Positions 38,533 through 47,124 of a DNA stretch of 64,000 nt are shown here, one piece after another (position 1 is the stretch's first letter; every line of letters starts with the position of its first letter). Under the pieces are notes generated by a model. That model ran no database searches. It saw only the letters and a list, made by a program, of their open reading frames with translations, and had not been told where the DNA came from. Position numbers and translations under genes: made by a program. The stretch comes from Parolsenella massiliensis (GTDB lineage: Bacteria; Actinomycetota; Coriobacteriia; Coriobacteriales; Atopobiaceae). The stretch covers positions 1,898,699 through 1,962,698 of the forward strand of contig NZ_LT671675.1 of NCBI RefSeq assembly GCF_900143685.1, in the 5' to 3' direction.

Positions 38533-41121
38533 ATGAGCATCACTAAGGATTACCTCGAGCGTCTTGATACCGAGGTTGGCATAGCACCTGCGGGCAGCCA
38601 GGAGGAGCTTGACTGCGCCCATGGGCTTGCCGAGGAGTTCTCGGCGCATGGACTCAAGACCGAGGTGGAGGACTTCTCTGCTCCGTCTCTTGGGTATGTG
38701 CCGTATGGTGCTGCGCTTGTTCTTCTGTTCCTGAGCCTCATCCTCCTCGGCGTGGGCGGCACGGCAACGACGATCATTGGATTCGTCCTCGTTGCGGCCA
38801 TGCTCGCGCTGCTGTGGATGACCTATACCGGCAAGGATGTCATTGGCAAGTTTGGTCCCTCTGCCCACAGCCAGAACGTGGTTGCCGTTCGCGAGGCCGA
38901 GGTCGATCCTGCCGAGCGCGAGCGTCCCATCGTCGTCGTTGCCCACTATGACACCGGCCGACTCGACTTCCTCTCTCGTCCTCAGGTTGCGGTGGCAAAG
39001 AAGTACATCGCCTCCTATTCGCTCTACCTTGCGGCTGCCGTTGCCGTCTGCTCGCTCATCCAGCTCCTTGGCTTCATTCCCGAGCCGGCTCGCCGTACGT
39101 TCTGGGTCATTGGTCTCATTGCCTGCCTTCCGCTGCTTGTGTGGGGTATCTCCCTCATCGCGAGTCGGTTCATGCCCTATGCTCCCGGTTCCGTTGACAA
39201 CAAGTCCTCCGTTGCGGCCATGCTTGGCGTGATGGACCGCGTCACCCAGGGCGTAGAGGTCAAGCGACCCGAGAATCGCGAGGCCGACGTTGCTCCCGCG
39301 AGCGTCTCTGAGCCCAAGCCGCGCGAGCCCGAGATGCGTCGCGAGGTGGAGGAGGTCGTGGGCACGCGTCATGGCGAGAAGGTCATCCGCGAGCTTGGCA
39401 TTCTTCCCCCCGAGTGCTCCATCACCTACATCGAACCCGAGGTCCGCATGGTCCCCGTGGCCACCCCCGTTGAGGAGTCGCAGCCCACACAGGTATCCGA
39501 GCCGGTTGCCGCCAGCGCTCTCGAGACCGAGCCCATCCCCGTGGTGCCCCAGCCCGAGGGTGACGAGGCTGATGCCGAGCCTGCGATGACGGACGAGCCT
39601 GCCGTTACCGTTGAGCCCGAGGATGAGGAGGCCGGTGCCACTCGTCCGATGGTTGCGATTGACGAGAGCCGCGTCGACACCTCAAACGAGGAGGATGCCG
39701 GCACCACGTTCTCCATGGATGCCAACAGCCTCTCTCAGCTTGAGGACGGACAGAGCACCGACGAGGGCCCCCTGACCGAGACCGACCACTCTGGCCTGTA
39801 CACGATGGCTGACGAAGACGCCACCGAGGCGACCGCGGCTACCCGCCCCGAGCGCCCGCGTCCCAACGCCGTTGCCGATCCCGACTGGGGCAAGAGCTCC
39901 TACAAGCCCACCCGTCGTGCAAACGTCTCCAACGTTGCCCGCCGTGCGGCCCTCTTTGACCTTCCTGACCCCAAGACGTCCGGTCAGGACGGCCTTGGCC
40001 CCGCTCCCACCCAGCTTCCCCAGCGCTCCCAGATGGCGCAGCGTCTGGCCGACGCGAGCCAGCAGGTCACGAGTGCTCCCTCGCAGGTCCGCTTCGGGGC
40101 CGCGACCCAGGCTCCTCGCCAGCAGGCCGCTCCTCAGCCCGATGACATCGAGGTCCTGAGCGCGCCCGTTGCCAGCGCACCCACTTCTGGCGCGGCCGCA
40201 GAGAAGGGCCACGGTCACGGCCGACTCTCTGGTCTCTTTGGCAGGAAGAAGAAGCAGGAAGAGTCCATGTCCGAGTGGCTTGGCGTCGATGACGACTACG
40301 ACGCCAAGAAGTCTGGCGAGAGCATTGGCTCATGGGACAACTTTGGAAACGAGCACGGCGACTCACACTGGAAGGGCGGAGCGGCCCTCAACATCAACCT
40401 CCGTAAGCTCAAGGACAAGCTCCCCTCGATTCCCGGGCACGACTCTGGTGATGAGGCTCAGGACCTTGATGAGGCCGATACCAATGCCGACGTGGTTGCG
40501 GATGACGCTTCGGCTACCGGCGCCGATGCGCCCGTCGAGAACGAGGCTCCCGTCGTCGAGCAGCCCGTCGACGACTTCTCGTATGTGGACAGTGATGTTC
40601 CCGTCTATAACGAGAACATCATCTCCTCGACTGATCGGGCCCTGCGTGACAGCATCCTCGCCATGGGCGATAGCGACCTTCGGACGCACGACATCTGGTT
40701 CGTTGCCACCGGAGCCTCCTCTCTGAACCATGCGGGCGCCTCTGCGTTCGTGGATGCTCACCGCAAGGACCTGCGTGGTGCCTTTGTCGTCAACCTCGAC
40801 TGCGTTGGCGCTGGCGACCTTGCCCTCCTCACCCAGGAGGGGTTCGGTACGTCTCGCAGGTCTGATCGTCGTTTCCTCTCCCTTCTCGAGTCTGTCGCGA
40901 GCGACCTGCACCTTGGGGTTGAGAAGGTCGATCGCTCCTGGGCGAACACGGATGCCACCATGCTCATGCGAAAGCGCATGCGTGCCGTGACGCTCATGGG
41001 TCTTGGTGCCGGTGACCTCCCGGCCTGCGCGCACACGGCCGAGGACGTCTCTGCCAACGTGAGCACCGAGCGCATCGAGGACGTCTGCGCCCTCGTGCTC
41101 GAGGCCATCCGCCGCGCCTAG
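38533..41121 (+). CDS. Membrane M28-like metallopeptidase homologue with long acidic insert, probably inactive
   Basis: The 862-residue protein looks like an M28 aminopeptidase domain split by other elements. Metal-site motifs visible are VVAHYDTGR (His 138, Asp 140), GSVDNKSS (Asp 222), NLDCVGAGD (Asp 756) and CAHTAED (His 834). The segment that should carry the catalytic Glu-Glu pair reads VATGASSLNHAGASAF, with Ser 729-Ser 730 in that place, so catalysis is doubtful. Four hydrophobic segments (about 55-97 and 160-213) put it in the membrane. Between the halves lies a roughly 480-residue acidic, Pro/Glu/Asp-rich, probably disordered insert (about 240-715). The gene converges with the sortase B operon and their stop ends overlap by 4 nt. 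The function is unknown. Confidence 0.75.
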   Translation: MSITKDYLERLDTEVGIAPAGSQEELDCAHGLAEEFSAHGLKTEVEDFSAPSLGYVPYGAALVLLFLSLILLGVGGTATTIIGFVLVAAMLALLWMTYTGKDVIGKFGPSAHSQNVVAVREAEVDPAERERPIVVVAHYDTGRLDFLSRPQVAVAKKYIASYSLYLAAAVAVCSLIQLLGFIPEPARRTFWVIGLIACLPLLVWGISLIASRFMPYAPGSVDNKSSVAAMLGVMDRVTQGVEVKRPENREADVAPASVSEPKPREPEMRREVEEVVGTRHGEKVIRELGILPPECSITYIEPEVRMVPVATPVEESQPTQVSEPVAASALETEPIPVVPQPEGDEADAEPAMTDEPAVTVEPEDEEAGATRPMVAIDESRVDTSNEEDAGTTFSMDANSLSQLEDGQSTDEGPLTETDHSGLYTMADEDATEATAATRPERPRPNAVADPDWGKSSYKPTRRANVSNVARRAALFDLPDPKTSGQDGLGPAPTQLPQRSQMAQRLADASQQVTSAPSQVRFGAATQAPRQQAAPQPDDIEVLSAPVASAPTSGAAAEKGHGHGRLSGLFGRKKKQEESMSEWLGVDDDYDAKKSGESIGSWDNFGNEHGDSHWKGGAALNINLRKLKDKLPSIPGHDSGDEAQDLDEADTNADVVADDASATGADAPVENEAPVVEQPVDDFSYVDSDVPVYNENIISSTDRALRDSILAMGDSDLRTHDIWFVATGASSLNHAGASAFVDAHRKDLRGAFVVNLDCVGAGDLALLTQEGFGTSRRSDRRFLSLLESVASDLHLGVEKVDRSWANTDATMLMRKRMRAVTLMGLGAGDLPACAHTAEDVSANVSTERIEDVCALVLEAIRRA

Positions 41122-41891
41122 GATTCGAGGCTTACAAATACAAGCAGCGTTCTCTCACGCTGGCCACCCTGCTGCGAGGCACAGGTGACCAGCGTGAGTG
41201 CTTTTCTGGCCTTGGACGCGAGAGCGTCAGGCTTGGGCGTCGCAGCGCTTGCCTTGGTGACAAGCGACCCAAGCCATTCCCGCAGCTCCCCTCGGTTCAT
41301 TGAGAACCGTTGGATGTCCTCGAACTGCTTGTCTACGACGTGGGCGCAAAACGGGATATAGGTCTCGGTTCCGGCTCTTGTCGCAAGCGTGGCACTTGTG
41401 AGTTGGTCGAACCTCTCTTGCTGCCAGGTATCCGCAATGGGGGAGAACTGAAGCTGAGTGGTCCCTATGTGGTGCGCGTAGATAATTTTGTGGGTGTCGC
41501 TTGGGCTGCATCTCCAGTCAAAGTAGGGGCATCCAACATGGGTCTTCTCGCCCCAAAGATCGTGTGAGAGGTAAAACTCGGGATCATCGTCTGTTGCCTG
41601 TGCAACCGGGTAGTCGATGGGTGTTCCCTCAACCGTGAGCCATGCATCGAAGGGGGAGTCGACATTGAGCATGGCCTCCGCCTGAGAGCCGTTCTGATTT
41701 CGCTCGGCCTTGCTTATCTCTTGCCGCAGCAGCTCGTAGCGTCGCTCCGTTGTGAGGTCCGCCGCAATCTCTCCCACGCCAAGGACGATGAGCCCGATGC
41801 CGATGAGGACGAATGGCACCACCAGGGCTAGAGATATGCCCGGACCACGACGGTGACGCCGCGCGCGCCACCGTCGTGGACGTGCGTTCAT
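41118..41891 (-). CDS. srtB: Class B sortase
   Basis: The 257-residue protein has a basic N-terminus, one membrane anchor (about 19-42) and a class B sortase domain. The catalytic triad is visible: His in IIYAHHIGTTQLQF, Cys in LTLVTCASQ and Arg in GGQRERTLLVFV. Class B sortases cleave sorting signals at Thr-Gly and attach proteins to peptidoglycan or build pili. It is the last gene of an operon of secreted proteins: its ATG overlaps the stop of the preceding gene by 4 nt. The likely substrate is the 85-residue LAQTG protein two genes upstream. Confidence 0.92.
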   Translation of the reverse strand: MNARPRRWRARRHRRGPGISLALVVPFVLIGIGLIVLGVGEIAADLTTERRYELLRQEISKAERNQNGSQAEAMLNVDSPFDAWLTVEGTPIDYPVAQATDDDPEFYLSHDLWGEKTHVGCPYFDWRCSPSDTHKIIYAHHIGTTQLQFSPIADTWQQERFDQLTSATLATRAGTETYIPFCAHVVDKQFEDIQRFSMNRGELREWLGSLVTKASAATPKPDALASKARKALTLVTCASQQGGQRERTLLVFVSLES

Positions 41892-43234
41892 GACGCGGCT
41901 TCAAACGTGTAGGAGATGGTACAGAGCTCCTCGATGCTTGAGTTCGTTGCAGACTTCTCTGCAAGCCTCCGCCATGCCCCATTTCCCGAGACGTTCGAGA
42001 TCTCAAGACCAAGCTCCTTGCTTGCCTTGGAATCGATGGCGAGCGTGTCGCCTGGCACGTCTGCGCCCTTCCACGCGTGAACTGGCGTATTGCCATCCCT
42101 CAGCGTATAGGTGGCGTCTTCGGGCATGCCCTTCGTCTCTATCCGTGCTGCTCGAACGGGGACGACCGAGAGATTCTCTATGGCGTAGCCACTGGGAACG
42201 ATGACGCTTCCGTCGGCCATGATCTTGCAGGGAAGAAGTGCCGGAACGCGAACGGAGATAACGGGCTCGTGTCGAGACGTTATCGTGAGGTCGCTTCCCA
42301 CCTGCGAGTAGTCTCCGTCCCACCCCGCAAAGCGGTAGCCGTCGTGCCTTGGCTCCTCTGGGGGCGTAGCCGTGCTCCCGGCGTCAACAACCTGCTCACC
42401 AATGACCTCGCCCGTGATGCCGTCGACAAACTTCACGTTCCAGACCTTTTGGAACGAGGCGGAGATCGTGTGGTCTGACGAGACGTTCGAGAACGTGTAG
42501 CTTCCCTGTGGGCCTACGCTGCTTCCGTCAACGGTGACGTCCTTGATGCGCCAGCCGCTGTCGGCGGCTATGTCGTAGTTCCTTGACTCGCCGGTCGAGA
42601 CGAGCGTGGCTCCGCTTGGATTGATGGAGCCGCCCTCGCCCGCGTTCGCGCAGATGGTGAAGGGGATGTTGATGGTGAAGTCCCATCCCGAGGTTGTCTC
42701 CGCGCTTCCCCTAAACGTCGTCTCGGTCGAGGTAATGCGATGGATTCCCCCGCCGCGAACAGAAAACGTTGCCTCCTCGGAGATTGACTCATGCAGGTAG
42801 GCCCTTGAGTTCCAGTCCTCGCCAATGAAGGCGCAGCGGTTTCCGTTGTCATAGAGCGTCTTGGTGGTGGTCCAGAAGATGCCGCTGTTTGACGCCTTGT
42901 TGTACATGGTTGTCTTCACGGTGACGTTGACCGAGCCATCGGGGTTTGCGTTGGGCGAGATGTAGTAGGAGCACGTCTGGAGAATGTAGGTGGACTCGCT
43001 GCGCTTGACCTCGACCCAGGTCCCCACCTGAGACGACTGCGCCACCGGAAGCGACATTCTACTGATGCCTCGGGCCTGTTCCTCCTGTTCCTGCGGCATC
43101 GTGACGACAATGTCGCCGCCAAAGGACTCGATGTCATCCGCGCGCGCCGCCGCAGGGGCCAGGGCAAGCGCACCCAGCGTGGTTCCCGCAACCAACAGTG
43201 CGCCAATCTTCTTGAGGGGTGTGCCGTCAGCCAT
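41888..43234 (-). CDS. Secreted repeat-domain surface protein of the sortase B operon
   Basis: The 448-residue protein starts with a Sec signal peptide (MADGTPLKK, hydrophobic LLVAGTTLGALALA, cleavage near ARA-DD about residue 33). Residues about 50-230 form an all-beta region I cannot assign. A bacterial repeat domain follows (AGEGGSINPSGATLVS to DHTISASF) and then an InlB B-type repeat (VKFVDGITGEVIGEQVV ... YRFAGWDGDYSQVG). There is no LPXTG signal, so it may bind the anchored partner noncovalently. AAGGAGGAG precedes the ATG. It overlaps the LAQTG gene by 8 nt and srtB by 4 nt, so all are translated together. Confidence 0.75.
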   Translation of the reverse strand: MADGTPLKKIGALLVAGTTLGALALAPAAARADDIESFGGDIVVTMPQEQEEQARGISRMSLPVAQSSQVGTWVEVKRSESTYILQTCSYYISPNANPDGSVNVTVKTTMYNKASNSGIFWTTTKTLYDNGNRCAFIGEDWNSRAYLHESISEEATFSVRGGGIHRITSTETTFRGSAETTSGWDFTINIPFTICANAGEGGSINPSGATLVSTGESRNYDIAADSGWRIKDVTVDGSSVGPQGSYTFSNVSSDHTISASFQKVWNVKFVDGITGEVIGEQVVDAGSTATPPEEPRHDGYRFAGWDGDYSQVGSDLTITSRHEPVISVRVPALLPCKIMADGSVIVPSGYAIENLSVVPVRAARIETKGMPEDATYTLRDGNTPVHAWKGADVPGDTLAIDSKASKELGLEISNVSGNGAWRRLAEKSATNSSIEELCTISYTFEAAS

Positions 43235-43484
43235 GTCTCCTCCTTGATATGACGATGCCCGCGATTGCGAGGAGGACAATGACGACACCTCCGACGATGA
43301 GCCACCATGCCTGGTCTCCAACCCCGGTTTGGGCCAGTGCCGAGATGGGGCTCGGGGCTGCCTGCTCGAGCCTGCGGACGGTCACCTCTGTGCTCCCGCC
43401 ATTTGCGAGTGCCTGACAGGGGAAAGAGAGGACGTCAAGCGCAATTGCGGCCACGATTGTCGCCGGGGCGGCTTTCCTGCTCAT
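43227..43484 (-). CDS. Small LPXTG-like (LAQTG) sortase substrate
   Basis: The 85-residue protein is little more than a signal peptide (about 1-27, with AAIALDVLSFPCQALA) and a sorting signal: LAQTG near residues 50-54, a hydrophobic helix (WWLIVGGVVIVLLAIAGIVI) and the basic tail SRRRHG. The mature part would be about 25-50 residues, unusually short for a wall-anchored protein. It sits immediately upstream of the repeat-domain gene and shares 4- and 8-nt overlaps with its neighbours. It is probably the anchor or base of a small surface complex built by SrtB; that role is inferred. Confidence 0.78.
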   Translation of the reverse strand: MSRKAAPATIVAAIALDVLSFPCQALANGGSTEVTVRRLEQAAPSPISALAQTGVGDQAWWLIVGGVVIVLLAIAGIVISRRRHG

Positions 43485-44146
43485 GAGAGGCTTCCATCTG
43501 CGGGTGCGTCGGCCTGGACTGCTGCGTGAGCGCCCGGGGCAATCGTGAAGGTGACGGTTCCGATGTGGACAGGCGAGCTGATGTCCTGCGTGACCCTTCC
43601 GACGTTGCCGGCCGTCTCGAGCTGAACGTCATCAGTGGTGGTGTCGTTGCTGTAATACGTCATGTTCCACAGGGGGTCGGTGATGGCCGTGCCAGACTCG
43701 CTTGCGGCGCCCGCCGCGCGAACCATGGCCCCCTTGGGACCAAGCTTCCAATCGATGGAGTTCTCGGCACTGTTGACGTCGGAGGAGTGACTCCAGCCGT
43801 TCTCGCTGTTGACCTTCACGTTGGTGACCTTGAGGCCAAAAGCCGAGAGGTTCTCGATCTTCGTGGCCTCCGGGCTGGGGCCGGTGAGGGTTCCGTCGCT
43901 TGCCGCCACAAAGGGGATGACCGTGGGAACCTTGAACCTGAGGTTCGTGTCGCTGGCGACCACGGTGACGAGCGTGGTGTTGGAGCCGATGCGAGCGTCC
44001 TCCTCGGCCAACGCGGCCGTTGCGGGCATGGCAAGTCCGAGCGCGAGTGTCATTCCTGCCACCAAGGCGCCGGTACGTCCTGCCACACGCATGCTGGCCA
44101 CATGGAGACTGTTCCTCTTTGCCTTTGCTTGAGTTATTCCGAACAT
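43481..44146 (-). CDS. Secreted protein of the sortase B operon, function unknown
   Basis: The 221-residue product has a long signal peptide (MFGITQAK start, hydrophobic GALVAGMTLALGLAMPATA, cleavage near ALA-EE about residue 48) and a mature all-beta-looking domain with the phrase VPTVIPFVAASDGTLTGPSP and several Asn-Ser-rich loops. There is no sorting signal or membrane anchor at the C-terminus. I do not recognise a named family; similar VPTxIPF phrases occur in secreted proteins of related intestinal actinobacteria, in my recollection. AAAGGAGAA lies upstream of the ATG. Its stop overlaps the LAQTG start by 4 nt. Confidence 0.7.
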   Translation of the reverse strand: MFGITQAKAKRNSLHVASMRVAGRTGALVAGMTLALGLAMPATAALAEEDARIGSNTTLVTVVASDTNLRFKVPTVIPFVAASDGTLTGPSPEATKIENLSAFGLKVTNVKVNSENGWSHSSDVNSAENSIDWKLGPKGAMVRAAGAASESGTAITDPLWNMTYYSNDTTTDDVQLETAGNVGRVTQDISSPVHIGTVTFTIAPGAHAAVQADAPADGSLS

Positions 44147-44211
44147 GGGATTCTCCTTTCTTTGGGCATGACCCACGACGGGCCATGCGTTTGCAAACTC
44201 ATCGAGGTCCT

Positions 44212-44790
44212 CTATGCGCCGGCCTCCTCGGCCGTGCTCGCTTCTCCGGGATCTTTCACGACGTTTACCTGGACTGCCGTGGGAGATCCGTGGTCATCAC
44301 CGCTGTCGGGGTCTACCGCCTGTATCTCAACGACGGCCTCACCCTCCCCAACGCCATCGACGCGCACGGCATCGATGCGCTCTCCGGGCCCTATGGCTTG
44401 GCTCTCGTAGAGAACGTCCTCGCCCTGCGAGAGCGTGAAGCGCTGGTCGAACTTGTTGTCCCTGTCGTTCTCGAAGCCAACTGTGAGCAGGCCCGAACTT
44501 GCTAGGCGAGGGGATGGCAGCACGCTGACCGTCATCATGTTGTTGACGACCTCCTGGTCGAGCTCCGCCTGTATCTGCTCCCTTGTTTTGCCCTCTTGGG
44601 CCCTGCCGAGAATGGCGCCCGCGAGGTCCTTGTTGCCAAGCAGTCCCATGCCAATCGCGATGACTCCGGCGAGTACCGCAACAACGGAAAGGCCGAGGAT
44701 GGCTCTCCTGCCCCAGGTCCTCTTGGGCTGCCTTGGCCTCTTGCGAGGAGGCCGTCTGCGATCGGGGATTCTCGATTGCCCGGCTCTCAT
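44212..44790 (-). CDS. Membrane-anchored extracytoplasmic protein, first gene of the sortase B operon
   Basis: The 192-residue protein has a very basic cytoplasmic N-terminus (RRRPPRKRPRQPKR), one transmembrane helix (about 30-52), a short helical segment (EGKTREQIQAELDQEV) and a beta-rich extracellular domain with acidic C-terminus. I do not recognise the family. A 65-nt gap separates it from the next gene on the same strand, so it is probably the operon leader; no strong ribosome site precedes its ATG. Topology resembles a scaffold or chaperone for the secreted partners. Confidence 0.65.
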   Translation of the reverse strand: MRAGQSRIPDRRRPPRKRPRQPKRTWGRRAILGLSVVAVLAGVIAIGMGLLGNKDLAGAILGRAQEGKTREQIQAELDQEVVNNMMTVSVLPSPRLASSGLLTVGFENDRDNKFDQRFTLSQGEDVLYESQAIGPGERIDAVRVDGVGEGEAVVEIQAVDPDSGDDHGSPTAVQVNVVKDPGEASTAEEAGA

Positions 44791-45302
44791 CGGAGCGCCA
44801 ATCTCGCGGAGTCAGCCAGGGCCATGGGCATGGTCCATGCCTGCGGATGCGAACGCCAGCCGCGATGGTCGCATGCGCAGGATGGCGGGCCAAACGGAGC
44901 CGTTGCCTTGGCGTTTCTGCAAGACTCGTTGGCGCATCCACATGGGCCGTGCGTTGGCTTTTCCCGCTCGATCCCTGGTGCGTGCCTGGTGTTTGTGCTC
45001 ATGGGGACTCCCATCCACGGCTTTTTGCGTAGTCCGGTACGTTACGACCCAGCCCCAACACAAATCCCCTTCTCGTCAAACGCAAACCTGACAGCCGAGC
45101 TCAGGGCGCGTGCCCGGACGCCCGCGCCGTGGGACAGCTCGGCGAGCGTCACCCAAGTGGCCCTCACCGGTTCTCAAACGCCTGGTTTTTCTCGTAACCA
45201 AGGTTCACAAGCGCTCGCATGCCGCTCTCGCTTGCTCAAAGCGAACAGGCTGGGTACACTGAACAACACGCTTGAGAGCCGCCAAGGGCTCGGAGCGCAA
45301 AC
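44791..45302. other. 512-bp intergenic region before tRNA-Gly
   Basis: I find no convincing gene; open frames here have unnatural composition and no ribosome sites. It should hold the leftward promoter of the sortase B operon, not identifiable by eye, and holds the rightward tRNA-Gly promoter at 45232-45260. Confidence 0.5.
45232..45260 (+). promoter_or_regulatory. Promoter of tRNA-Gly
   Basis: TTGCTC (45232-45237) and TACACT (45255-45260) with a 17-nt spacer, 42 nt before the tRNA. Confidence 0.55.
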
Positions 45303-45377
45303 GCGGGCATCGCCAAGTGGTAAGGCAACGGCTTCCCAAGCCGTCATTCGCGGGTTCGAGTCCCGTTGCCCGCTCCA
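45303..45377 (+). tRNA. tRNA-Gly (anticodon CCC)
   Basis: 75-nt tRNA with acceptor GCGGGCA/TGCCCGC, anticodon loop TTCCCAA (CCC, reading GGG), T-arm GGGTTCGAGTCCC and encoded CCA. Confidence 0.96.
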
Positions 45378-45385
45378 GGACATGA

Positions 45386-45415
45386 GGCCCCGGCACCGTG
45401 TGGTGTCGGGGCTTT
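45386..45415 (+). terminator. Terminator of tRNA-Gly
   Basis: GGCCCCGGCACC and GGTGTCGGGGC pair across a GTGT-type loop, followed by TTTGCTGT. The rest of 45378-45576 shows only a leader for the aminopeptidase. Confidence 0.65.
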
Positions 45416-45576
45416 GCTGTACGCGGCCTGGGTCCCATGGCAAATTCACGTATACATCGGCGAGCGGTCCGCACGTTTACGGCCTCCCCTTGGTGGGTAA
45501 CAAGCACATGCCGCGCCGTGACGCGCGCCTGCCAAGCCCGGGAGCGAGTCTCCCGTTTTTGAGGGAAGGAAGTCCC

Positions 45577-46857
45577 ATGAGTCACATACCGATGAGCGAT
45601 GCCGAGTGCGAGCTCGCCATGAAGCGCCTCACTCCTCGGCTTCGCCAATACGCCGAGCTGCTCGTTCGCCGAGGCGTTGCCATTCAGCCGGGTCAGGAGC
45701 TCGTGCTGACCGTCCCCGTTGAGTCGGCGGCGTTTGCGAGAATCGTCGTGGAGGAGGCATACAAGGCCGACGCCGGACACGTGACGCTCATCTGGGTCGA
45801 TGACGAGATGAGCCGTCTCGAGTACGACAACTGCCCCATCGAGCGCTTCCAGAAGCTCCCGGAGTGGAAGGCCGAGCAGATGAACTCGCTCGCCCGCGAG
45901 GGCGCGGCCTTCCTGTGGGTGGACGGCGAGGACCCTGATGCGCTTCTCGGCGTTGACCCGGCAAAGCCCGCGGCCCGCGCCGTGGCCTCGCACCGTCAGT
46001 GCACCGACTACCGCCGTGGCCTCGACTTTGGCGAGAACGCCTGGTGCATCGCCGGCGCCCCCGTGCTGGCGTGGGCCCGCAAGGTCTTTCCGGACTACTC
46101 GGATGCCGAGGCGATCTATCGTCTCTGGATTGCCATTCTCGACACGGCACGCGTGACCGGGGACGACCCGGAGAGCGAGTGGGAGACGCATAACGCCACG
46201 CTCGCAAAGAACAAGCGCAAGCTCAACGACAGTCACTTTGACGCCCTTCACTACACGTCCTCGAACGGAACGGACCTCGTGGTGGGCCTGACGAAGCGCG
46301 GCCTGTGGGAGGGTGGCTCCTCCAAGACGAAGGCTGGCGTCACGTACTTCCCCAACATGCCCACCGAGGAGGTCTTCACCTCCCCGGACCGCAACCGCGC
46401 CAACGGCGTCGTTCACTCGGCGCTGCCGCTCGTGCACAACGGCTCGGTGATCCGCGACTTCTGGCTACGCTTCGAGAATGGCGAGGTCGTTGACTACGGT
46501 GCCGAGCGCGGCCTCGACGTGCTGCGCAACATCATCGAGACCGATGAGGGGGCCCGTCACCTTGGCGAGTGTGCGCTTATCTCCAAGAACACGCCCATTC
46601 GCCAGAGCGGCCTTCTGTTCTACAACACGCTCTATGACGAGAACGCGAGCTGCCACCTTGCCCTGGGCATGGGATTCCCGGAGTGCTACGAGGGTGGCCT
46701 CGACATGGACAAGGACGCCCTGCTCGCAGTGGGCGTCAACGAGAGCGCACAGCACGTCGACTTCATGATTGGTGCCGACGACCTGGACATCGCAGGCATC
46801 ACGGCCGACGGCTCGGAGGTTCCCATCTTTGTCCATGGGCAGTGGAGCTGGGAGTAG
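45577..46857 (+). CDS. M29-family aminopeptidase
   Basis: The 426-residue protein matches the thermophilic aminopeptidase (AmpS/M29) family throughout: NMPTEEVFTSPDRNRANG carries the paired Glu metal ligands (about residues 265-282), HLGECALISKNTPI follows, NASCHLALGMGFP the His ligand, and HVDFMIGADDLDIAG the final His/Asp. These are cytosolic, dimeric, cobalt- or zinc-dependent enzymes that remove N-terminal residues from peptides. The ATG at 45577 has GGAAGGA upstream. It is flanked by two tRNA genes on the same strand and appears to be a single-gene unit. Confidence 0.93.
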   Translation: MSHIPMSDAECELAMKRLTPRLRQYAELLVRRGVAIQPGQELVLTVPVESAAFARIVVEEAYKADAGHVTLIWVDDEMSRLEYDNCPIERFQKLPEWKAEQMNSLAREGAAFLWVDGEDPDALLGVDPAKPAARAVASHRQCTDYRRGLDFGENAWCIAGAPVLAWARKVFPDYSDAEAIYRLWIAILDTARVTGDDPESEWETHNATLAKNKRKLNDSHFDALHYTSSNGTDLVVGLTKRGLWEGGSSKTKAGVTYFPNMPTEEVFTSPDRNRANGVVHSALPLVHNGSVIRDFWLRFENGEVVDYGAERGLDVLRNIIETDEGARHLGECALISKNTPIRQSGLLFYNTLYDENASCHLALGMGFPECYEGGLDMDKDALLAVGVNESAQHVDFMIGADDLDIAGITADGSEVPIFVHGQWSWE

Positions 46858-46926
46858 GGCCGTGCTGCCCACGGGCTCGGTTCATCCGCTAGAATCGAAA
46901 TAGTGCGCCTTTGGGCGCTCGCGTTT

Positions 46927-47002
46927 GCGCCGTTAGCTCAGTTGGCAGAGCAGGGGACTTTTAATCCCAAGGTCCAGGGTTCGAGACCCTGACGGCGCAC
47001 CA
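46927..47002 (+). tRNA. tRNA-Lys (anticodon TTT)
   Basis: 76-nt tRNA: acceptor GCGCCGT/ACGGCGC, D-arm GCTCAGTTGGCAGAGC, anticodon loop CTTTTAA (TTT, reading AAA/AAG), T-arm GGGTTCGAGACCC and encoded CCA. A TAGAAT -10-like box lies at 46890-46895. Confidence 0.96.
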
Positions 47003-47013
47003 TTGCATCTGAG

Positions 47014-47047
47014 AGGGCGGTCATCCAGACGGGTGGCCGCCCTTGTT
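47014..47047 (+). terminator. Terminator of tRNA-Lys
   Basis: AGGGCGGTCA pairs with TGGCCGCCCT (one mismatch), followed by TGTTTGT. Confidence 0.6.
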
Positions 47048-47052
47048 TGTGC

Positions 47053-47124
47053 GGTGACACCTGGGGACGGGTCAAACTGTCACCGCCGCGTCGATGACAA
47101 AACGACCCCGTCCCCAGGTGTCAC
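47053..47124. repeat. REP/REPIN-like palindromic element
   Basis: TGACACCTGGGGACGGGT (47055-47072) and its complement (47106-47123) are inverted around a spacer; the left half contains an additional 7-bp hairpin GGTGACA/TGTCACC (47053-47084). The core CTGGGGACGGG is typical of dispersed REP elements moved by TnpA-REP (Y1) transposases. No transposase is nearby and I saw no second copy here. A TAGAAT -10-like sequence for purB follows directly. Confidence 0.6.

Noticed and set aside
44791..45302. Small protein gene between the sortase operon and tRNA-Gly
   Set aside because: Candidate frames lack ribosome sites and have Trp/Cys/Arg-rich, non-protein-like composition.
44596..45576. N-terminal extension of the M29 aminopeptidase frame through the tRNA-Gly gene
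   Set aside because: The frame is open by chance across a tRNA and a terminator; homology and the ribosome site place the start at 45577.
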